DNA of 64,000 nt from Colletotrichum lupini (taxonomy: Eukaryota > Ascomycota > Sordariomycetes > Glomerellales > Glomerellaceae), in contig NC_064675.1 of the NCBI RefSeq assembly GCF_023278565.1, forward strand, positions 5,394,001 to 5,458,000. Direction: 5' to 3'. Numbering within the stretch: position 1 is the stretch's first letter; each line of letters begins with the position of its first letter. The position numbers were made by a program, and so were the translations under genes. The notes beneath the pieces are model-generated. The model ran no database searches and was not told the origin of the DNA. It saw only the letters and a program-made list of their open reading frames with translations. Of this stretch, positions 37,510 to 49,800 are shown piece by piece.

Positions 37510-39668
37510 ATGGCACCCGAATACACAGTTAATGTACACAGTCAGCCTTTACACCAGTCCCAAACCGCATACTCGGCCTCGAACACCAAGCCCATCGACG
37601 AGTCTACAACAGAAACTACAAGCCTCACCTCCAACAGAGCCAAGCCAAAGAAATCCAAGGTAGCCACCAGCGAGTACAGTTGGACGCTGGAGATATGGGC
37701 ACTCGTTCTCAGTATTGCGGCTCTAGTCACGGCCACCGCCCTTCTATCAGCGTATGATGGGAAACCACTATCAAAATGGGCGTTCTTCTTCACGTTCAAC
37801 ACAATTATCTCCATCTTGGGCACGGTGTCTAGAGTCAGTCTGGCATTCGGCGTTGGCGTCTGCTTGAGTCAAGGAAAATAGAACCTGTTCAGGCGCAAGA
37901 ACGATTACATGATCATTTATGATCGGTTCGAGGAAGCAGGGCGCGGCCCCTTGGGAAGCGCCCGGCTTCTGTGGCACATCAAACGCAGGTAGGTCGATTC
38001 CCTCTACGTGTGATATAGTTCAGACAAACGTTATGTCCTAGGCACTGGGTGTCCCTTGGTGCCCTGGCAACCGTCGTCCTGCTCGGATTCGAACCATTTG
38101 TCCAGGCTGTCGTCGAATTCTACGAGAAGGAAGTCGACTCATCAGAGGTGGACGCCATCGCCTCCATCGGCACGACAAAGAAACTCGACGTCGGCAAGGC
38201 AGGGTTCAGCGGCAACACACCTCTACAGTCGATCCAAATGCCGGAGCCATACACTGCCGTATACGTGGAACCAATGTTTCTCGAATACGACCTTGGCTCG
38301 CTCTCCGCCATCTGGACGGGGTTCAACAATCTCAGCATCCCCAGCAGCCAGCAGCCCTTCTTCACCTGCGCGACGAGGAACTGCACCTGGGCCCCGTGTG
38401 CCTCGTTGGCGGTGTGCAGCGCTTGTAACGACATTTCCAGCCACTTTGTGAAGTCCACGGGCATCGCTGACGCTTCGAACAAGGCTCTCACGGTGCCCTG
38501 GTCGATGCAGAATGCGAGACTGAACACGAGCGATAAGTTTTCTTACACCAAGTTTGAGCTGCCGGCAATGAATTTGAACATATCCAACTTTGATGACGGT
38601 AGCGGGCAGCAGGTCGAGCTCACGGCCCAGACCACGACGCAACCTAGGGACACGATCTCCTTCCAGGACAAGAAGGCTCTGATCGTCTCCTGCGCCATGA
38701 TGAAAGCGAAGATGAACGCCGCGGGAGGAAAGGAGAAAGCCCCTGGAGCCGGCGCTCTCGAGTGTGCCTTGTCGTTCTGCACAAATGTCTACCGCTCGAC
38801 CGTCACATAGGGCATCCTGAAGGAAGAGGTACTCATCTCATACTCGATTCGAAACCTCGACTCTTTCTCTTACGCCTTATCTTCGTCACCTAAGACTGCG
38901 GAAAAGATCAGGGTGTACAACAAAATGTCGAATTACACCCTCGACTTCCACTCGGTGGATGACATGCGGCGAACGGATCTACAGCTCACCCTACCGCCCG
39001 ACGACGACGTCGTCGCGTCGATAGGCCAGGAAGACGAGCCATGATTCAATGTATACCAAGCCACCGCGGCGATAGTGTCTAGTGCCTTTGTGGAGAAGTT
39101 TGCGAGACGCTCTGGTTCGTTGGCGTTGAAGCAGCTCGTCTACCCGACCTTTGAACTGCTCGAGCCTGAACAGCCTTCTGTGATCTCGACCCTCGGCACA
39201 TCGCAGAACCTGTCGTCCACGTTCGATATCGCCGCCCTCGGGATGACAAAGTGGATGCGAGACGTCTCGCTCCAGACCGCGCCTCACCGCGGGACGACCA
39301 GAGAGTCGGTGGTTCGCATACGTGTTCGATGGGCATTTATATCGCCCCCTTTCGGGGCGCTCCTCTGTGGGTGCCTGTTTTGCTTGTTCTCGATGCTTGA
39401 GACTAGGAGGCTACGACTCCCGGCCTGAGAAGGTAGCTCGCCGGCGGGGTTGACGCATGGGCTGGATGCTGAAGCTAGGGAGCAGCTCAGAGGGGCGGAA
39501 GACATTTCGAAGCATGGTAAGCAAGTGAAGATCAGGATGGTCGAATCTATGTCAGGGCCCGAACTGGTCCTATTCAATAGTTCAGACCCGGCGAATAAGG
39601 TCGGTAGTCATCGGGACTCCACTGATGGAGGAGAGCCTCGAGGGGGAGGTATTACTTGTAATCAGTAA
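37510..39668 (+). pseudogene. DUF3176-family membrane protein, broken by four in-frame stops
   Basis: The family is of unknown function, confined to fungi and often expanded in Pezizomycotina. The N-terminal hallmark is here: a membrane segment within WTLEIWALVLSIAAL, then YDGKPLSKW and a second segment with FNTIISILGTVSRVSL. After a 53-nt intron (37989-38041) comes the long extracellular-type middle, then a last membrane segment followed by the family-typical LPA-x-x-x-SSP and HGLD near 39,420-39,480. One reading frame runs throughout but is interrupted by TAG 37879, TAG 38808, TGA 39042 and TGA 39426, ending at TAA 39666. Two of the stops (37879, 39426) sit where relatives usually have Trp. 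I see no frameshift, so inactivation looks recent. TAG 37879 fits a RIP-type G-to-A change. Confidence 0.82.
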
Positions 39669-42600
39669 TGTGGTCGCAGTCGAGTTCAGCAAAGAAATAA
39701 AACCGTACATATCCTCAGATACGGGAATGTAACATCAACATGCGAGGTTGGCTCGTTATTGTTATTGTCATTCGAACACACTGCATTTGATAGCTGGATG
39801 CCGGCATGTCCCTGAACAGAAGATGCTGCCTCGATTTGGGGTCTTAGTGGTGTTGCTGCAACGAAGGACTCTTTCCTCGAAAAGGGGCAAAACTACCATG
39901 ACACCAGATCTATTTGCCGGGCATTTCAGCAAATGCTAGATTGACCCATACTCTTATAGCATTAGCCTCGAAAGAAATTCCCACATGTCCCACGTATTGA
40001 ATAACGCATAAGATGACCTAACGACCGTTCATTGTACTTACCGTAAACGAAGTGACGCTCCTCCTACCTACATGAATTGCAGGAACATGTTGCGAAAGTA
40101 CGTTCAGGGCCCCTAGCACAGGCTGCCTTCATCGTCCAAATCAGCAGTCATGATATTCTGGGGAGCGGAAGCACCAAAGAATTCCCTACTCCGAAATATG
40201 GAAAGAAACATGAATTCATTAAAGCAATCAAGTTGTAAAAGGTTCACCACCACTACAGACACGTATTTCTAAAGATGAAAAAGGAAGGCTTCCTTCCACC
40301 TTGCTAGGTTGCCGAACAACTATGCGTTGTTCGACCACTGTTGATTTGGCAAGGAGACGGATCTACGTCTTTGTGCGGCTAGAGCCCAACGTCCGCTGGC
40401 TGACTGCCTGGAATACCCTCTGAGGCAGTATGGACCACATAGAATAAGGCTCAAAAAGTAAAAAAAGAAAAAAACGATCCGGCAGTGGATGAAGAGGCGA
40501 TTCTCGGGCTGAGCAGACGCTGGTAGATGTTAGATGTCGCGATACTGAGATCCCTCCGACTGCTTCATGGGCTTGCGTGCACAATATTCGGGCTATTCGA
40601 AGCATGGCCTTTGAAGGACGGACTACGGTGGACATGTACGAACCCGTCAGATCCTTAGATTGATAAGTTTGTCAATGAAACATCTTGGCTCTATGAATGC
40701 TCTACAACGCGAAGAGTCATCATCATTTCCAGTCGATCGTGAACTTTTTGTGCACAGCTACGGCTATGATATTGTTCAATCGGTAGTTGTCAACCAAATG
40801 CTACATGGAAGAATGCATTAGACGAAACTATGAATGAGACCGGCGCCATAGACAGGTACTAAACAACTGAAAAGTACATAGCGCCAGAGTTGGGGACGAA
40901 CAACTCTATCATGAGCAACTCTGACGTGTCATGTACACGTCCAGCCGCGCGATAATCAGCAATACGCCGTGCCTGAATCGAGATTGGGAGACGACCGCAG
41001 AGACTTGAGGGTCTCTGCCTCAACGCTACGACGGCATCGGGCATCCGCGAAGGGCGGGCGGATGAGAAAATCGGAGTTTACTCCGATGCGACCCTCATAT
41101 GTAGTCTTTAGTCTTTACCCTGGAGGCGCTATCTCGACGATCGGTGTCAATGGCCCTTCTCTCGCCCACAAAAACATGATTAAGAAAGGAGCAGAGCGAT
41201 CATCGGTCCACCTAGAAAGCCACCCTGCACTCATGCACGACATTGACGCTTCTCGGAAAGAGCGCTGGATGGGAAAAGTCCAAACCCCCATTCCATAGAA
41301 TCAGCGACGATAACACCGCCGTCAATATAACCTTCCCGATATTTCATCGCGATAGGTGGTAGCGCTCGAACAAGGATGAGAGTCAGTCTCCAGCATCGGA
41401 TGGTCACACCCAGACTCGTGGGAGAGGAGAGAGAAAAACGACCCCCACCCTCCATCCCCCCGGACCGCCGAGAGAGGAAGAGAGAAAGACCGGGGACCCG
41501 GACTCCACCCCGAACAACACCGGCATCGCCGACATTTGTCCTTTTTTCTCCACACCCGGCCGATCTTCCCCCCTCGCCCAGGGAGAAGCAACACCTTCCA
41601 AAAATCGCGGCAAACCTGCAGAGCCGGCCGAAAGAGTCAGGCGAGTGTGCCGCAAGTGCATGGCAGGCAGGCCGTAACATGGTGGTATCGTCGAGGACCA
41701 GATCCCGAAATGAGACTCTGTAATCATACCCCGACAGGCCCATCACATCCCGAGAGTTGGTTCTATTGTTCCCCCCTCCCGAATGGCAACACCTTGCGAC
41801 ACGTATTTCAAATTGCCGGTATCATTTGCTCGAGTTGCCTTTCCGCTTTCCAGCCCCTCCAATAAGTCTACCTACCCACCTACCTACCTTATGGTATAGG
41901 AATGCCGGTACAGTCGCGTCGTACTATACGATAAACCGAGACTACCCTATCTCGCATCTATAACATCCCGCAGCTAGTTACAGACATAGACCAACCACGC
42001 CAGTCCTTTCCTATCCCACCTATCCCACCTATCACCGAGAGAACCTACTAAAGTAATCTTATCTACTTACACAGCACCAAGGGAAAACCACCACTTGCAC
42101 CTTAGCCCATCCACTAAGAACATCGTGCTGACTGGGCAAATCTGCCCGAACAACACCCAGCCAGATAACCTGAAAGGTAGGTACTTTACTTGCCTGACTT
42201 ACTTGGGTGCCTAAGCAGGAACACAATGGAACGCACTTCACAAACACGACTCAAAGTGCCCCGCGCCTCACGTCATCTCACACAATCACGCACAATCTAA
42301 TCCATCTCATCACACTAGCACAAGACCCCCCTCTACGGAATACGCGCTACCATCATCGCTCACGCGGCCGCGGCGTCAAGTGCGCTTCAGCCGCCGCATC
42401 CTCACCACCACCACCACCACTCATCGGTCAGGTTCACCTCGAACACCCCGTATCCTGACCCGATCATGCTCACCTTTGCCCAGCCCCAGCCCCGAACCAA
42501 GACCACTCACTCACTCACTCATCACACTCCTTTCACCCACTCACACCTACGTACACCTACACACACCTTCTCTCACCTCACCTCAATGGAGAAGAAGATG

Positions 42601-45600
42601 AAAAAAAGTGTTCCCACCTTGGAGCATTCCGCCGCACCGTACCTACATTACGTGCCTGACTTGCGTGATACTAGTCCCGGAATCCGGCATCACACACACA
42701 CTCACACACACACACACATAGTCTCACACACATCATTTCACAGCGTACGGAATACTGGAACCTGCGTTAAGCTCACCGCCCTTGCTTTGGTCCCTCGCCC
42801 TTTCGCTCCGATCACTTGGGACCATCGTCGACTACCCATTCGTTCGTCACCGTCGTCGTCGCATATTTCTCCGGGTCAAGACGGTGGCCTAGCTACCTTA
42901 CCTTACTCCCCCCCACCTCCTTCAAAGCTCCGCCATCATCGGCCTCTATCACGAGACCTCGACTCGTTCCCAGACCATCCGTCATCGCTCACCCATTCAA
43001 CCTCCATTACGATACCCATTCACACCTTTCCATCACCACCGTCTCACAAGACGAAGTCCCCCCCATCACGAGCCTAAGCACATGACTCGGAAGAGAACAA
43101 CAGCCTCACTTTGATCCATCATCGAATCAAATATCGTGAACGAGACAGCCACTCCAAAAATGTCATGTCTCTGTGATAGAACCCCCTAGAACCCCAAGAA
43201 CTCCCACTGCCGAGAATATACCTGCCCGCCCACGTTGGCACGTACACAATCCCCGCCAACGTCATCAAATGCCCCGGCCTCGACCAAGCATCACTAGCCT
43301 CGGCCCCATTCGAACCGAAGTGATGCTGGCGCCCTGCCGGAATGTCACGATCCATGGAGACCAAAACCCAAGATGAAGAAACACCCCCACTCAGCGCATA
43401 TTCTATCAGCCGCTAGCCCACTGCCGTAATTCTCCCGCGCGCGCCGGGAAAACAAAAGCCTGGAACGCGAAAATGACACGGAATGGGACTTAATTCAACG
43501 GTCTTATCCAGGAGGATGGTAAGAAGGGAATATGAATACCTTGAAAAGACCAGTGAACTTGAACGGCCGCACTATTACTGGACGGACAAAATCGAACCCA
43601 GGGATCAATTGCTGACAAAGTCATCTACTCCTTCGCTCTCACTCGCTTGACATCCCCAAGCGCTTGTGTAACATACAGTAATCAACAGAATCCTTCACTT
43701 GCACCCGTAAACCATAAACCCGACCTCGAAAAAAAAGGTCTAGACTCAAGTCAGCGAAAGAAAACCACAAGCGAAGCGGCACAGCAAGATCGTCCTCCCT
43801 TGACAATGATGGGTTACAGCAGGATCTCGATATTAAATGGCACACCATGGACAGACGGCCAATGGGATATGTGTGTACATTGATTTGAGGTTCCAGACCA
43901 ACATCCTGTATATCATTATCCGTGACCTGCACAGCCAAACAGCATTGAGCAAGTACCTCAGTCTGCACTCTGCCTGCCGAAAGCCGCCCAAACTGACCCC
44001 CCGCGGGGGAGAAGGAAGCAAGGCAAGGCGAGGCGCAAGGCAAGGCAGGCAAGAGACAGAACATCTCCCCAATCACACAAGTCGTTCCTCTTATCACGGC
44101 ATTCCTAGACTTGTCCATCCGCGGGAATCCGATTCCCTCTGTCGTCACACCTCCCAAGTCTCGCGTCGAGCGCGTCTCTCTTTCCTGTCTGTCCCCAACT
44201 CGCCCGCTTCACCTGGACTGATAGAGTGATACGCTGGCAAACTCCCCGACTCCCGGCTCCTCGAGTCAGTGTCGCACATCGCCAGGCCCCGCCCGTCCAC
44301 TTCACGATCCGGGGAAGACCGCACCATGCAGTCAAAAAAGAACCAGTGATCGACGTGCTACGTCTGGGGGAGCAACATTGCATATCGTGAGGTCCAAAGA
44401 GGTCTGGCGTCTGTGGATCGGACGATTGGGGTCCTTACCTTGCTCATTCTTCCCCCATCTCCGAGGTGCCCCATCCTATTCACCTCGGCTTTCCGTCATT
44501 GAACTCGGCGGTGCCGATCGATTGACAGTCAGCTCGACGCGATTTCTCACACAGTTGCGATATGTCAAGTATACATGATTGATTCAATTCATCGGTCGAA
44601 TAACCCGCTGGCTACACATTGATGCTAAGTGGTATTTTCAGAAAGAATATGATATTGTTCCCATTGAGAGGAGGGGGAGTACTGTATCCGCCATGTACCT
44701 CCTCTGGGTTGAAAAAGAGTATGTGAAATGCGCGCCCGAATACTAGATCCGTGATGCCCTTGATGCTAGCTAGCTATTCCCGATTTCCGTAGATACTTTG
44801 TCCTTCTATGTATGCTCAGATGGCCTTTGAAGAACCCGTCATGTGAGATGATAATGTTGCCCAAACAGAGAGTTGTGACAACAGATGATGAAAACAACAA
44901 CAGTAAACCCCCGTCAGGAACTACCTTCCAAACCCGCAACACGGAGTATCTCGTAGAAACCTCCGTGTGCTTTCGTTGGGTAAGGCGTGGGTGAACCAAA
45001 CGGGTTCCGCTGCAAAACCAAGACAGGATTAACCATCCCCAAATCGCTTTACCAAATGCCCATTAATGCCCATGCCCCATGTCAATGCAACCCCCAACTT
45101 TTTTGTGATCCTGCCCGAATTTCCCCTCCCTCACATGACCGAAGCCATGGCGTTTCGCAGTGCCAAAAAACAATCGTAAATGCGCAAATGAAGCCCCCAC
45201 AAGGCGCAGTGCTAGTCTCTCTGCCGAGATGCCATGCCTCATTTTTCGTGGGGTTGATTTGCGGGGGGCAGCAGAGGAGGTAAAGGCTGGTGAATGAGGT
45301 GTGCGGATGAGTCGGAAAGGTGACACCCGGAAGGCCACTCTGAGAGAGAAAGCTAGAGATGGATCATATCCCCTTGCCGGCTCATTACCTCCGTGGTTGC
45401 CCCCGCGTTTTCCGGTGTTCGAAATCGACGCTAACCCCGCGCTCTGGGGCTGGGGTTATACAGGCGAGTACGAGAGGGAAGACCCATCGAACCCGCTGAG
45501 CGCACACACACCGTCATTCCCGTGGGGTGACGAGGTGTCAGTCCTCCCCGTGCGGTTGTGTAATGGGTGGCTGAACCAGTTGAATGGTGATGCAGCCTCC

Positions 45601-45624
45601 TGACACAGTCCCCGTCTGACGGTG
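39669..45624. other. 6-kb GC-normal region with no supported gene
   Basis: No protein family, exon chain or RNA gene recognised. It contains a (CA)n run at 42691-42718, CT/CCTAC-rich tracts between 41,860 and 42,560, and several short low-complexity open frames. Part of it may be non-coding transcription units or decayed genes. Confidence 0.45.
42691..42718. repeat. (CA)n microsatellite
   Basis: CA dinucleotide run interrupted once by CT. Confidence 0.9.
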
Positions 45625-46807
45625 TTAGCGACCGACCATGGGCGTCACCAACTCGATGCTTTTCGGCCTTGAGTAGCCCGGCCCAGTGGGTCTCCGTGTC
45701 GGTAGCGGCCGGTCCATACCGCTGGAGCTGTAGTTGTAGGCGTAGCCATTCGCTGCGTAGCCTCCGTCGTACGTGGCCGGGAAAAAGCTGTTGCTGCCGC
45801 GGTTGTACGAAGTGCTGGGGCTGTTGGTGCTGCTCTTGGTAAATGGCCAGATGCTGGCGTGCGACGATGTGGGGGACGGCGGGCTTGGGGGTCGGATGCT
45901 GAGTGACCTCAACGCGGAGATGGCGGACGAGTATTGCGCGCCGGAGGTGGCACCTGGTGTCGTGGGCGGCGAGAAGTGCATCGAGTTCGGCCTTGAGGGG
46001 GACGCACGAGGAACTATGTCTCTGGGCTCGGGGTTGCATGCGGCGTAGAAAGGGTAGTTGCCCATGTGCGGTTGGCTCATAGTCCTGCCAGTTGATGCAG
46101 TTTGTTGATCATGCTTGCGGCATCTGCGTAGTGTCAGTAAAGTCACTCCTTCCGCTCAGGGACATTCACTTGGAAGTGGCAGCTTACGATTCTGAGCAGT
46201 ACAGGAACCTGTCATCTTGAGGTACGAATTGCTTTTCGCAAGTCATGCTAGATCACACGGCCCAGTCAGCGAATTGTTCGGTCAATAGGGTGGGAACAAT
46301 GGCTCGAACGGGAACTTGAGTGCGTAGACACCCATCGGAAGAATAGCAACGCGCACTACAGTGGGCGTCCATCGTGACACTGCAGACCTCCCGAACGGGA
46401 TGACAATCTGCAACAAAGATTGGATGACGGACAATGTTGCAAGACAGCTTGTTGCGGGGTTGACAATCCAGAACATGGCGGCGTTGAGGAAGCACTCATG
46501 TCCAGATCGGGGAGTGAGAGTGGGAATGAGAGTGAGGGAGACACGACAGATGTGAACAGTGAAGAAGAAAAGACCAAAAACTGTGGCAGGAAACTTACCA
46601 GAACTGAGGGAAACTCTCCCGTTCATCGTCCCACGAGTCTTGCTGTTCCCGTTCCCGTTCCCGGTCTCTGGGGTTCTTGCCCAACTTCTGGGGAGTTTGG
46701 CGTCTGGTGAGAGTTGAAGGACGCTTGCCGTAGCGGGAGGGATCGGTAGCTGTGACAGTCTTCTCCGTCATGGAGGTGTTGCCCGACTTTCTGCGGCTGT
46801 GATGCAT
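45625..46807 (-). CDS. Ecl1-type life-span regulatory factor
   Basis: Small fungal proteins of the Ecl1 family (Pfam 'life-span regulatory factor') extend chronological life span when raised in fission yeast and respond to nutrient stress. Exons on the minus strand: 46807-46599, 46247-46188, 46123-45625, giving 255 aa. It starts MHHSRRKSGNTS, followed by a basic/acidic linker. The family core is FPQFCMTCEKQFVPQDDRF followed by LYCSESCRKHDQ, with Cys pairs that probably bind zinc. The rest is Ser/Pro/Tyr rich and disordered, ending VTPMVGR. Intron 1 is long (351 nt) and splits the first core Cys codon; intron 2 (64 nt) splits the Ser codon before the last core Cys. Both are GT-AG. The splice is well supported because it rebuilds the motif exactly. 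Confidence 0.85.
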
Positions 46808-49800
46808 TGTGAAGTCTTTCTCTTGGCGTATGTATGTACGACTGAGAGAAAGGGATCTGAGGAAGGGGAAGATCGAGAGAAGAAAACAACAAGCCAACGA
46901 TGCGACGAGGTTGGCAGGGGTTCTTCTTGTAGTCTATCGCTCAGACTCTCGCAGCTCACGCTCACAGTTAGTTTCCGAGTCCTCAGTCTCAGTTGGCTGT
47001 GTTGTGGTGCCTGTATCGGCGGATGGACGGCGGGACCAGATAAGCGGGGAATGGGCGGGTTTGGTGGAGGGGTAGCGCCGTTCTATTCCCCCAAGAAGCG
47101 ATGATTGACGAACAACAGCGTGTAGTGCCACTGCAGTTGCGAACGTCCGTCCTGTCTCGGCCGTCGGGTTTGGCAGAGGCGATGGGTGAAGCAGCGTCGG
47201 ACGAGGGAAGAAGATTTCCGAACCCTTTTCTTCTGCAACAGTGAAAATTTTTCGCAACAATCGGTGAGATGTGAATCTAGACTGCCTGTTGGTGGCCTTG
47301 TATGGGAATGCAGGAAATTGGTCCCTGCTTTCACGCGTTCCGAGTGGCAAATTCGAAGCCCTGGGCTGAGTGAACGAACAGGTAAGGTAGGTAGTGGTGG
47401 TAAGGTAGGTTAGAGTGGTGGTCGTCGGCTGTGACTCCGTGTGTCTTGTCCGCCCGCTGAAGAGATTTTTTCTTCTTCTCCGGTCGTTGGTCTTCCCCCG
47501 CAGGTCAGAGCGGGTGCTGGGAGGATTAAGAAGGGTCTCGAGCTATCGCAATGCGCAGGGGACGCCTGATGTGGTATGCCTTATTTCTAGTAGCTAAGGC
47601 GTCTTGGTGATGGATTGAAAGATAGCGGCGGGTTTGGCTGGGGGGTGTGGGAGTGGATATGTATGTATATTTGGCCGAGAGCTGATAAGTGATGGATTGC
47701 CCGTGGGCGATGGATGGCTGATGGATGGGTTGTGGTGCGGGTTTGTGGCCGTGACCGTCGCCGTGGCCGTGACTGATACAATGCTCCAGATGAAAACTTG
47801 AAAGAGAGAGCCCGTGTTCCTCCTATCAGGCCAGTCGGAAGTTTTTAATGCAAGAGACAAGTCTAGGAATGAGAGACACTGAGAGAGAGAAGAGAGGTGT
47901 GTCCAAGGCAGGACGGGATAGGACAAGATGGGATGGGAGGTCAAGGGAATAAAAGAAGCGTGCCGCCAGTCCAAGCAGGCCTGATGTGGTGCTGCAAGCT
48001 TGCAGGAAGGATTGGCCGGATGTGTTTTTTTGAGAGGGCTAGCTCGGCTGAGGAGAGACTGAGAAGAGTACCTGCGCTGACGGTTGCTATTACCGTGCTA
48101 GGTAGGTATCTTTGGTGAGACCCGGCGAGGTGGATGGTGTGAGAGACTCAGACTCAGTGACAGAGAGGTGTGCGCGGGTTGAGTCTCCAGGCTTAGTGTA
48201 GAGTGATGGAGAGTGAGAGACCGGGGTTGACTTGTACCAGCGTGGGTTTGTTTCTCGCTCCAGGGATAACCGGGGTCTGCAGGTCAAGTCTAGGTACAGT
48301 CGGAACTAGGAGGTACTCTGCTAGGTGCAGCAAAATGTTTGCTGCGGCCTCGATCTCTCGAGGAATTAATTAAACAGCTCCTAGGAAGCACGATGACGCC
48401 AGAGTCGAGAGCGAGTGCGGGGACCAGCGCTGGCTAGCTCCAAATTGGCCCGTTGTCCGTCTTCCGTTCGGGAGTGGGAATTTGCGAAAGAGAGATGCGA
48501 TTTGTGTATCAGCAAGGCGAAAGCCGAGCAGCAGGTGTGTGAGTGTGAGGTAGTCCGCCCTTTCTAGGTGCTCGATAGAAGGGACGACGGATCCTCAAGT
48601 GGATTGAGACGAAATAGAGCCAGACTGACGTAGTGATCACTCAGTCAAAGACGAGATTGCCGAGGAAATGTCAAGGCGAGGAAAAAGAAAGAGAGCAGTT
48701 GGCGACAGATGAGGCTCCTGGAAGCGGGACAGAATTGGAGCCGAGAAATATATGTAGTCCCGCAGACGGTTGGTTTGACTCTTCGAATAGTGTTCAATGG
48801 CTCTTCTCTTGTTGAATGAATGGAGCCCGATCGAGTGTGACTCTTTCCGTTGCCGTCCTTACTTGTCACTCCCTTGCAAGTTGATGTATGGATATCCTTT
48901 TTCTCTCTCTCTCCCCCCCCTTGTCTATCCGTACCCTCTGTAAATTTTCCAACCCGGTACCCAGACAAGCCGCAAAGACGCAAGGTACCTCGGATTGACG
49001 CAAGGACAGGCAGGGCCTTGGGCTCGCCGAAAGCGGAGATGTTGTGGTGCGGACGGACCTCCAGCTTATGAGATGGATCAAGCGCCGCCGATTCGTCCGT
49101 CGTCTCAACTCTGCCGATGACAGCAGCGAGAATGCCACCCAAACCGTACGGGTATGGGTGCTGTAGCTTGTAATTGTGTGTGGTTACAGGTGTACCGAGT
49201 AGTAACGACGACCGGAGACCAGACACCCTGATGAACCCTCTCGTGCTAAGAAGGGTATGGCGTGAGGGTCTTGATCTGCTTGTGTCCAAACGAAGCGGTG
49301 GGAAGCAAGGGCTGCAAGGCTAGAAATGAGCTCTCTGGCCTCTTGCTGAATAGCCGCTGCTTCTGTATGAGGACTGGCGGGTTGGCTCTTGCGTATGAGA
49401 CCGGAGAATAAAATGTCGTTCTTTGTAGTCTGTGTGTAATGTGTATGCAGCCGTGTCTTTTTTCGTATCCCGAGCTAATATGGTATGGAATTCCTTTGGA
49501 AAATGTCTTCTTGCGCAATATTTTTTTTTTCTCCGTCCCCCCGTCTTCGTTTCTTGTCTAGCCGCTGGTCGGGGGGTTTTTTTTTCTTAAATTCTTCACC
49601 GACTTATTGACGTGGTTGAGAAAACGGGTTCGCTAGCGAAGGAAAAATTGCCTTTCTTTTCAGATCGAGATTCCAGATCGGGGTCCGAGGTTTATATCGC
49701 CGTTGCCTTCTCGTAGTCACGGGGATTATGGCATCAAAGAAACCAGGCTTCAGTATCTGCACTTTGCACCTCACAGTGGGGAGGATTGCAGGCCTGCGAT

